Below are positions 55,154 to 64,000 of a stretch of 64,000 bases of DNA, in pieces. The DNA lies in NCBI GenBank assembly GCA_964017045.1, contig OZ024809.1, positions 29,464,354 through 29,528,353 on the forward strand, read 5' to 3'. The position numbers were made by a program, and so were the translations under genes. The DNA is from Omphiscola glabra. Lineage: Eukaryota > Mollusca > Gastropoda > Lymnaeidae. The notes under the pieces were generated by a model, which saw only the letters and a program-made list of their open reading frames with translations, had not been told where the DNA came from and did not search any database. Every line of letters begins with the position of its first letter. The first letter of the stretch is position 1.

Positions 55154-56725
55154 GTAAGTATGATTCGTGACATTGCGGAGAAACAACATGTAGTAGTATT
55201 ATAATACATACATATAATCTACCCCAGCTTCTTCCAATTCCCAGAAATTTAAAAAAAAAAAAATATATATATATATATATATATTTAAAAATTGGTTTTT
55301 AATGGTACACATTTTGTAAATTTAAAAAAAAATTGTTTACTAATTAAAATCAATGTAACATTAACGGATTTTTTAAATATTGGCATCTTTTTCTTTTTAA
55401 AAATGTACCCACAAGTTACCTTTGCTCGCAAACTGTATGCTAAAGAACGTAGAAACAAAGAATTGTGTATCTAAACAAGAATATATCTCCAATATTTGAA
55501 GTGCCATACAGCTTTGGGCGTTAGGAAATCTTGTCGTTCTTGTCATAAGGTACACATCCTTTTATTTGAACCTAGACGGAATTTTGCGAAAATCGAAAAT
55601 ACAAATATTTCCTTATTTTAAAAAAAAATCTCAACCTTCAGGTTATCTTTTCCAACAGTACTGGGTTTGGGATTTCAATTTTCCCATTTGTATTAATGCA
55701 AACACAACGTTTCGATACTCTGAACTGTTTATTTGGGAAATGGAACAAGAAGTTCTATCTAGTTTTTAAAGGATTAGATTTGTATGTCTTTAAAATGATC
55801 TCGTCTTGAGATAGTGGATAGTTGATATATTTTTTTTATATACAAATAAATAAGCTCGAACTCTTTGTCCCCACAACTAAAAATTGTTTATTCGCAAAAT
55901 TTTTAAAACACATATATTTAGTTATAAAATAGGCATACATAACATTTATATAAAAATACAAAATATGAATGTAAAGAACCAATTGGCTTACCTTAATTAA
56001 ATTTCGCCACAGGGAAAACTTTCAAATATACGCGACACACACAAATCTGTTATTAAGTGTTAGTGTTTAACTGTTCCCGTTCTCTACCTGAAGTACCAGC
56101 AATGAGTTTAGGACTTGGAGCCTTTAAATGTATACCAAACTATACGAATCGCAAGCAGGAAGTTAGCCCCATCCACCCAACTAAAAAAATGTGTTTTAAA
56201 GAAAGAAACAAATCATGTTTGACATAATTATTTACCATACTGTAAAAATATTATATTTTTTTTTTTTTTTTAATTTCTCATTTCCATCGTTTCCATTTTA
56301 AAAAAAAAATTAAAAGTAAATTTAAAGAGTAATTTCTTTACGAAATAACATTGTTTACTATCCAGGGGCACCTCCATGCCACGGTACTGGTCAACGACAG
56401 TTTCAATATAGACTTTGCTCAAGACTCTGCCGCGAAAGAAGTCAATTTACATTTCAAAGCTCTCTGCGATTCGAACGAAAACAGAAAAATAGTTTTAAAC
56501 TACTGCAGCAATGGAACATGGGGTTTTCCAGATGTTTCTCCTCAATTTCCGTTTCCGTTCACAGTCGGCATGCCCTTCACCTTGCATGTCCTGGTCACGT
56601 CCACAAGTTTTTACGTGTACATCAATGGCACCTACTGCTGCTACAACAACCACACACTGGCTGTCGCCGAAGTCAGATACATGAGCGTTCTTGGGAAATT
56701 GAATGTTCATGAGATGTCCGTCTGA
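54743..56725 (+). CDS. Lectin gene B: secreted PAN/Apple-like plus galectin-like protein, complete
   Basis: Two coding exons (54743-55153 and 56366-56725), phase 0, 256 aa. Signal peptide MIIRCLISAILLHLTIFVF, then CSNASFCEAYFQKFTDLQLP, LTCARSCLTNQTC, FNNTVCTTC, then NEVILIFGGISSGRV into the galectin-like module (GHLHATVLVNDSFNIDF, LNYCSNGTWGFPDVSP, FPFPFTVGMPFTLHVLV, VYINGTYCCYNNH). Exon 2 has exactly the length of gene A exon 2, so the two are tandem paralogues. The upstream region is not like that of A and C. No TATA box was seen. Confidence 0.86.
56366..56725 (+). CDS. Lectin gene B exon 2: galectin-like module
   Basis: 120 codons with stop, acceptor CCAG|GGG. Closing strand KLNVHEMSV as in gene A. 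Confidence 0.88.
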   Translation, partial: GHLHATVLVNDSFNIDFAQDSAAKEVNLHFKALCDSNENRKIVLNYCSNGTWGFPDVSPQFPFPFTVGMPFTLHVLVTSTSFYVYINGTYCCYNNHTLAVAEVRYMSVLGKLNVHEMSV

Positions 56726-56809
56726 ACAAAAACAGTGTTTGATGGGGGCGGGGGTGGAACCACAACCTCTGTTAACTTCGTTTTATCTCTATTTTTAAAA
56801 AAGTATTAC

Positions 56810-57072
56810 TTTTACCCCCCTCCCCTCTCATCCCATTCTCTCTCCGACCCATTATCCATCTCTCTCTCAACCTCCTTGTCTCTCTCTCTTTTATCATATT
56901 TCTCTCTTTTATTCCACCCTCTCTCTTTATCCCACCCTCTCTCCATCTCCCTATTCCTCTATCTCTATCGTACTCCCCATCTCTTTCGTATACCTTATCT
57001 CTCGCACACTCTCTCACCCTCTTTCTCCCGCTTCCACTATCTCTCTCTCTCTCTCTCTCTCCCTCTCTCTCT
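56810..57072. repeat. CT-rich tract 3' of lectin gene B
   Basis: TCTCTCTC-type, ends in a perfect CT run at 57041-57070. Confidence 0.85.
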
Positions 57073-57074
57073 TT

Positions 57075-57795
57075 ATTTACATTTGGTAAAATCAATGGGG
57101 AAAACAATATTAAAATAGAATTAGCACATCTTACCGTGATAACACATTGTTTAAAAGTGCAGCCATAGATGAAGAGGTGAACATTTGCAAGAGCTTGCGC
57201 TACCTACGGCTAATTTTCCTAGATTGCATGGACCCGGGGAATTATTACAAACTCGAACTAAAATAAAAGTCTACTTCGACGATGTCATTTTTTTTCTAAA
57301 CTGTGCATGTTGAACGTGAATTGTCTGTCAATGACATGCTAAGGTTGAGAAACCAATTTCGAAAAGCAAGAAGAATCAACAATATCAATTGGCAATAGAA
57401 GCATCAGACACAAAGGCAGGTATTCCCAACATCTATGCCCTTTTAACGCAGCTCGTCGGAACACGTTTCTAAGAATGTGATAAGAACGCTTGCCCTAAAG
57501 AACATTTTATTGCGAGCTCGAGAACGACAGACGGTTTGTTTGTGGACGGAAGAATGGTTTCAAAAACACATTAAGAGTTTCGTTCAAAGCGCTATGTAAA
57601 CATCCCAACACGTAGGTAGAATCGGCAAAATATCGAGCATCGTTGCGCTCCTGTATACAATATAATGCAGACGGAACAGCTGCTGCAGATACACGTAAAG
57701 CGAGCCACAAAGACCACGGCTTAACTCCGCATCCGGAGATGTTTCGTCCATTCTTGAGACATTACACAAGAATGTTTCGTGCCAGAAGAATAGGT
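57075..57795. other. Intergenic between lectin genes B and C, unassigned
   Basis: Small open frames only. ATGCCCTTTTAACGCA at 57437 resembles ACGCCCTTTTAACGCA at 52245, before gene B. Confidence 0.35.
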
Positions 57796-58085
57796 CTCAT
57801 CAGCCATCCGTGCAGCCATCCAAAATATCGGTCTCACCAGCCATCCGTGCAGCCATTATCAGTATCGGTCTCATCAGCCATCCGTTCAGCCATAGACAGT
57901 ATCGGTCTCACCAGCCATCTGTACAGCCATGGACAGAATCGGTCCCATCAGCCATCCATGCAGCCTTAAACAGAATCGGTCTCATCAGCAGTCCGTGCAG
58001 CCAAAGACAGAATCGGGCTCAACAGCTATCCATGCAGCCATCGACAGTATTGGTCTCATCAGCCAACTATGCAGCCCTAGACAGA
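57795..58085. repeat. Minisatellite, about 33 bp
   Basis: About nine units of TCGGTCTCATCAGCCATCC with GTGCAGCCA. Confidence 0.9.
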
Positions 58086-58938
58086 TTCAGCCAGAGAATT
58101 GATCTGTTCATTCAATTGGCCTTGCTAGATTCGACGGACCAACTATCAGAAATTTTTGTAATTATATGCATTCTTCTTTATGTCATTTAATCTCTCTCTC
58201 TCTCTCTCTCCCTCAAACACACATACACGCACATACGCACACGCACACGCACAAACACTGTCAAATATTATTATAACATATATTTCTCTCACTATCGCTT
58301 TAATCAAATAACATATAAATGTCATAAGAACATTTTTTTTTAGATCAACTGAAGATTCGCATCGTGAAACACAACTTATCCTTGACTTATGAGTTGTTTG
58401 GTTTTGAGAGTGGGAAATAAGATTGTAAAACCCAAGAAAACACGCCCCACCATGAAGCTTACGCCGAGACTACGTCAGAAACGTGGCGATCTGTGCAAGA
58501 CCGTGCCGTTCTTTAGGGTGTCTACACCCCCCCACCTGACTAGTGAAAGCCAAACTGTCCACCCACCCCAAATTACTTTTGCCTCAACGCTAGACCTTGG
58601 TCAATTCTGCATTGTACTTAAATCGAAAGTTCAATATGAATATGACTATTACAAAAGGGAAAATAAAAGTAAAGAAGATTGTTAGAACATTCTTTACTAT
58701 ACAAATCAAAATATTTAAAAAAAACAAAAAAAAAAACATTACAAATTTGCTATTAGCTCAATAGTTCTTGACATATTTAAACTAACGAAATTTTGAAAGA
58801 CATAAATGTTATTTTGAAAAGGAATTTTAATACAAAATTAATTTCATATTTATTTTCTTAAATTCAAAGGATGGTTTTTGTCGCAGTGGCTTTTCTGTCA
58901 TCATCAAATGTTTTGGTTTTGACTTCATACCATTACAG

Positions 58939-61274
58939 CAGTGTTTCCCAACCTTTTTTGTGCCATGGCCCACCTAAGCCCTGTATCATATAAATAATTT
59001 ATAATATTCAAAAGTAGGATTGTTCACTGAAGAAACTTAAATGATAGGTTTTTATGAATAAATTCCTAGAAAATTGGTGAGGAAACATAGTGAGTAAATT
59101 GGTGAGGAAACATGGTGAGTAAATTGGTGAGGAAACATGGTGAGTAAATTAGTGAGGAAACATAGTGAGTAAATTGGTGAGGAAACATAGTGAGTAAATT
59201 GGTGAGGAGACATGGTGAGTAAATTAGTGAGGAAACATAGTGAGTAAATTGGTGAGGAAACATGGTGAGTAAATTGGTGAGGAAACATAGTGAATACATT
59301 GGTGAGGAAACCTAGTGAGTAAATTGGTGAGGAGACATAGTGAGTAAATTGGTGAGGAAACATAGTGAGTAAATTTGTGAGGAAACATAGTGAGTAAATT
59401 GGCGAGGAAACATAGTGAGTAAATTGGTGAGGAAACATAGTGAGTAAATTGGTGATGAAACATAGTGAGTAAATTGTAGAGGAAACATAGTGAGTAAATT
59501 GGTGAGGAAACATAATGAGTAAATTGGTGAGGAAACATAGTGAGTAAATTTTCAAAACATTTAATGGAGAACTGAAATTCAAGTACGAAATAAATTTAAT
59601 GGAATATTTTCGTATATTATTGTAATTATTAGTAATTATTTATTATTTAAATTTAGTGAGATGTTTTTGATGAATGCTTTGTGCAAAGAAATGTTATGTT
59701 AGGTTCCAATTTTGTTAGCTTCAGTCTGTTGTGTTATTCCAGCCATTTTTGGGGAAAAAAAATTGTGCAACGGCACTAAATCCAAATTCAGCTAAATATG
59801 AAGATGAAAACAATAGATTACTTGCACATTTGGTTGAATTTGGATATTTGATTTATGTTTCCTCACAAAGTAAAGTCATCGCTTCTTTTATATTTAAATT
59901 GTTTTTAACTGACTCATCATTTTGCATTTCTGCGTGTTCTTCCTAAAAATGTATCTTTGAAATATCCGACAAATCCACTAACAATGGGTACATCATCCAA
60001 GTTGGAAAACTAATTTGTTTCAAATCAGGAAGTCTTTATTTTAAAATAGCCGATACAATTTTTAGATGATCGACAATAACAAGTATAGAGGTATCAGACA
60101 CTTCACATTTTTGGAGCCAATAAATTTTTCAAAAGTTTGTTGTAAATATAATTTGCCTGACATAATTCAATATAGGCAATGCGACCAAATATCTTCCCTT
60201 TTGCATCGACACGAGTTTACCATCAACTGTTAACAGATACGTCATATCAGGTTTGTCGCTTTAAAACATCGAAAGAGTGTCAAATAGTTCCATAAATCGT
60301 TTTCACGCAACTCCTTTTCGAAAGCCACCTTACTTCAGTGTGAGGTAAAAGTCTCATATAGTCTGCATTTCGTTCTTCACAAAATAGATTTAAGGGACGT
60401 TCACATTTGTCATTAGCTTTAACAGCATTGATACACTTTATAACTGAATTTTTACCTCGTTTAGAACACGCGAAATGTTTTTAGCTTCTAAGGTTTTCCC
60501 TATGAATAACGCGTTGCAACAGTGGCATTGTTGGATTCTAATCTTTCATCAATTTTAGGCATTGATTTTTCTTGCCCATGATATTAAGAGCACCATCTGC
60601 AGCACAATATATTACATTTTTCATTGGTATATTTTTGACACCTAAGTAATTTTTTAGCCGATTATATATATCTCTTTGGCAGTAGTGGTGCTTGCTAATG
60701 ATTTCCAGAACAAAATTTCTTTAACACAATTCCCTTTATCAATATAACTTACGCAAGTTATCAAGACAGCCTCAATGTCTGTCAAAGTTGATTCATCCAT
60801 TTGCAGTGATAATTTTTGTGTTTTCAGCTTTTCAACAAGTTGTATTTCAATATCTTCAATCATTTCGTCTATTCGTCTCCTAACAGTATTGTTACTGAGT
60901 GATATAGCTTTCTCGTCTTTGTCATCTTTTTCCAGAACCCTTTCAAGAAATGCTGATATGGATGTTTTGATTCAATTCTCTCCTATATTATGATTTTACC
61001 TAGGTTTATTTATGAGTACGGAATTTTAATAACTAGTCTCAAGAGTACGATTGACAGTTGCAGTAGGAGCAGTGAATAGAGACTTTAATGTTGGCTCTTC
61101 TTTCAAAATACAAGGTAAATCATAGTAGACGGTTGGTTTTCAAATTCTAGACAGTTCATTTTTCAACTGTCACCGTAAACAATCAATTTGCCCCCCCCCT
61201 CTTAAATAATCAAATTGACTCCTAAAAAATCAAATTGTCCCCCATGGGGCGTTGCCCCACGTTGGGGAACACTG
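58939..61274 (-). mobile_element. Decayed hAT transposon (ZBED5-like transposase)
   Basis: Ends share CAGTGTTYCCCAAC as inverted repeats (58939 and 61274). Minus-strand transposase pieces: LSNNTVRRRIDEMIEDIEIQ, LSLQMDESTLTDIEAVL, IYNRLKNYLGVKNIPMKNV, YCAADGALNIMGKKNQCLKL, SVIKCINAVKANDKCER, LLPHTEVRWLSK, TYLLTVDGKL. Frameshifts and a stop break it. No clear 8-bp target duplication. The terminal portion carries a 25-bp minisatellite. Confidence 0.75.
59080..59550. repeat. 25-bp minisatellite inside the hAT element
   Basis: About 19 units of AGTGAGTAAATTGGTGAGGA. Near-perfect, so younger than the decayed transposase beside it. Confidence 0.93.
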
Positions 61275-61427
61275 CTTAACGTAACCTTCTTTTTTATGAA
61301 TGAGGTTTTTTTTGTGTGTGTGGCTCTTTTACGATATTAACCAATTTACTTGGAGAAATTCAAAACACCACGGCGGTTTAATTGTATACCTCCTCCCCCA
61401 ACTAGCATTAAAAGTAACTTTCTAAAG

Positions 61428-61603
61428 CAGTGGTCGGCGAACTGCGGCTCTTTAGCGACCTTAGTGAGCCACAAATCGGTTTTGACTCAGAAAAACGTGG
61501 TACTTTATAGGTTCTCGAAGAGAAATTTGGCTCTAAAAATTCTTTTTTACCGCCCTCCTGCTGATTTTTCGGCACTTTTGCCTAATAAGTTTGCCGACCA
61601 CTG
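61428..61603. mobile_element. hAT-type MITE, 176 bp
   Basis: Terminal inverted repeats CAGTGGTCGGCGAACT and AGTTTGCCGACCACTG (one mismatch). Flanks TTCTAAAG and GCCTAAAC are a plausible worn 8-bp target duplication. Confidence 0.75.
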
Positions 61604-62224
61604 GCCTAAACAATGTAGTAACATAACTACTGCATATCAGCAAAGATCATAGCTCAAGAGATTATGATCATAAAGATCATTTTATAAAATATCTCTATTG
61701 TAAAGATCTACACTTTAAATCCAACAGCTTAACGAATAATCGGTGAATTGGAACATACGAGTTTAAAAAAAAAGAATATATATTTTTTTTTAAATTGTGT
61801 TTGTAGAAACATGTGGAACGAATGTAACTTTTAAAAGCCGTTAGGAAAGCACAGAGAAACTTTTAAAGATCTGAATATCTGAAACTTCTAGATCAAATGC
61901 GAAGTGTATCTTTTAGCAGAAATTGATGAATTTTGAAGTTATTGTGTATAATTAGTGATACATAGTAATACCAAATACATATGATTAAGTTATAGAGTTA
62001 GACAGTTGAACAGAAGAACTGTCCGTTTGTAAAGAAATAAAAACACATTTCATGACCATCTGTGTGAAATTATAGTAAATTTTTAGATTAGCAATAAACA
62101 CAAACTTCATTATCATCTGTGATACCGGGATCTGCTTGGACTATGTACGTCTAACTTTACCCTTGTGCTTTTCTCAACGACTAGATTACAAATCCCAGAG
62201 ATTAGTGGACATTCATAGAATTGT
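61604..62224. other. Intergenic, nothing recognised
   Basis: AT-rich, no gene or array. Confidence 0.4.
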
Positions 62225-62925
62225 AACTTGTATCTCAAAACGCACCGCATCACTACCCCACAGCTCTCACCACCCCACCGCCTGACCACCGCATGGCCTG
62301 ACCACCCCACCGACTGACCACCCCACCGCCTGACCACCCCACCGCTTCACCCAACCCACCACCTGACCACCCCACCGCCTCACCACACCACCGCCTGACC
62401 ACCCCACCGCCTCACCACCCCATCGCCTCACCACCCGATCGCCTCACCACCCCATCGCCTCACCACACCATCGCCTCACCACCCCACCGCCTCACCACCG
62501 GATCGACTCACCACCCCATCGCCTCACCACACAATCGTCTCACCACACCACCGCCTCACCACCCCATCGTCTCACCACCCCATCGCCTCACCACCCCATA
62601 GCCTCACCACACAATCGTCTCACCACACCACCGCCTCACCACCCCATCGCCTCACCACCGGATCGACTCACCACCCCATCGACTCACCACACAATCGTCT
62701 CACCACACCATCGCCTCACCACCCCATCGCCTCACCACCCCATCGCCTCACCACCCCATCGCCTCACCACACCATCGCCTCACCACCCCACCGCCTCACC
62801 ACCGGATCGACTCACCACCCCATCGACTCACCACACAATCGTCTCACCACACCACCGCCTCACCACCCCATCGTCTCACCACCCCATCGCCTCACCACAC
62901 CACCGCTCCACCACTCCAACACTTT
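62225..62925. repeat. CACC-type minisatellite upstream of lectin gene C
   Basis: About 44 units of CTCACCACCCCATCGC, 16 bp, with longer composite blocks repeated (GGATCGACTCACC, ACAATCGTCTCACC). Confidence 0.93.
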
Positions 62926-63625
62926 CCTCAACATGCCTACCCCCGTTTTCAGTTAGCAGTTGAAATTCTTTCGACACTACGTAAACAATGGACAATGTTG
63001 CGTGCAAATAGAACATTGAACGTTTACATTTATTGCTGTATTTATTCGGACTTGCCGTTGAATTACTATTTCATTGCCGTCTCAAGGTCTGTAAAACTAT
63101 TGATTGCATCTGTCTGACCAATGTCTAGTCGGGTTTTCTTTGATTAAATATGAGCAAGGCGTCGTCCATAAATATGTTTGTTTTGGAACGGGCTAATTAT
63201 AGAATCCTCCCACATAACCTTCTGATATCCCTTAGGCCCATTTGAAGGCATATTATGACAGAAGCCAGCAAGGATTTTTAGTAGGGCCCTAAGCGATAAA
63301 ACAAAGTCACTATTATTTGTGCTCATGGAAAACAGTGACAAAACTTCACGGTTTTAAATTCAATATTCATTTCTTAGAATGCATCGCAATTTTTCAAAAA
63401 AGGTTAACTTGGATCATCCTCGAGTTGCCCATCCCTATTCAACTGATCCGCCTCTGACAATACATATTGGACAAGCACCAACCTAAAATTAAAGTGTGCT
63501 ACTGTGAATCTATCTCACTGAAGTCTGCCGTGGGTCAAGGCGTACTCTATGAGCTAGGAACAATTTATTTTTGTTGCATCCCATGCATCACGTTGGACAA
63601 GTACGGGCTTTAAACTTTGTCCACA

Positions 63626-64000
63626 ATGTTTATTACTCAAAGACTATGTTCTGTCCGTGCGAGTCTCCTACGGTTACAAATATGTTTGTTATTTCTGCCA
63701 GTGGGGTACCCACATAATTGCAGTGGTGCTTCGTTTTGTCAGGCATATTTTCAAATATTCACCGACATCCAACTGCCTGGATGTGTACAATCCCAAATTT
63801 TAGGACAATCGTCTCTGGCCTGCGCCTTGTCGTGTTTGACCAATGAGAACTGTACGGCCTTCACGTTTAATGACACTATTTGTAAGGTGTGTCCAGGCAA
63901 CCTGATCAGTGCTCTAAATTTTCTGACAGGTCAGAATATTTTCTTGCAGAAAACGCTGAAAGTCACGAATTTATATTACACACCCGGTTCGGGGGACGTG
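63626..64000 (+). CDS. Lectin gene C: first exon, cut by the window end
   Basis: 125 codons open from ATG 63626 to the last base. MFITQRLCSVRASLLRLQ is a signal peptide; then CSGASFCQAYFQIFTDIQLP, LACALSCLTNENCTAFTF, NDTICKVCPG and VTNLYYTPGSGDV. It is collinear with gene A exon 1 up to about ten codons before the donor. The galectin exon should lie beyond the window. Intact so far. Confidence 0.8.
   Translation, partial: MFITQRLCSVRASLLRLQICLLFLPVGYPHNCSGASFCQAYFQIFTDIQLPGCVQSQILGQSSLACALSCLTNENCTAFTFNDTICKVCPGNLISALNFLTGQNIFLQKTLKVTNLYYTPGSGDV

Noticed and set aside
58389..58685. 98-codon plus-strand frame (MSCLVLRVGNKIVKPKK)
   Set aside because: No family, no splice or promoter evidence, flanked by repeats.
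59052..59582. 176-codon minus-strand frame with THYVSSPIYSLCF repeats
   Set aside because: 25-bp array within the hAT element; period gives open frames in all phases.

Overview
The window is eukaryotic: short coding blocks with GT-AG (and two GC-AG) splice sites sit in large AT-rich introns full of minisatellites, LINE, SINE, hAT and LTR debris. The gene content fits a mollusc, probably a gastropod: a multi-domain angiotensin-converting-enzyme homologue, and a cluster of secreted proteins joining a PAN/Apple-like cysteine-rich module to a galectin-like module. The taxon is an inference; there is no rRNA or organelle marker here.

Region 1 (1-39600, + strand) is one gene. I can place 34 coding exons that join in a single open frame of about 1703 residues with every splice phase matching. 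It encodes the C-terminal four fifths of one M2-family peptidyl-dipeptidase domain (D1, whose first exons lie upstream of the window), then two complete domains (D2, D3), then a short hydrophobic tail that ends the protein. All three domains keep HEMGH, the third zinc ligand Glu 28 residues later, and the Lys/His/Tyr/Arg/Tyr substrate and chloride residues at the spacing seen in testis ACE. The three domains are cut by introns at the same places and phases, so the gene grew by internal tandem duplication. D2 and D3 are closest to each other and share a GC-AG intron that D1 lacks. The last 18 residues look like a GPI-anchor signal more than a transmembrane helix with a cytoplasmic tail.

The ACE introns hold more than twenty tandem arrays. 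Several were seeded on the 5' splice site itself, so they contain runs of decoy donors. Others lie inside a LINE open reading frame, or were split by a later insertion. A solo LTR with a perfect 5-bp target duplication, a tRNA-derived SINE, four LINE 3' fragments, a Helitron-like 3' end and a family of small inverted-repeat elements (CAGWGGCGTAGC termini) are also present.

Region 2 (about 39.6-45.7 kb) is intergenic, with a SINE, a fold-back element and low-complexity DNA. Region 3 (45.7-64.0 kb) holds three tandem lectin-like genes on the + strand: A (45818-48873, two coding exons, 259 aa), B (54743-56725, two coding exons, 256 aa) and C (63626 to the window edge, first exon only). Each is preceded by a related Pro/His-type CACC minisatellite. 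A large GATA array, a Helitron-like end, a decayed hAT element with an internal minisatellite and a 176-bp hAT-type MITE separate them. The lectins are predicted secreted glycoproteins; the enzyme is predicted to be an ectoenzyme at the cell surface. I see no functional link between the two loci beyond proximity.
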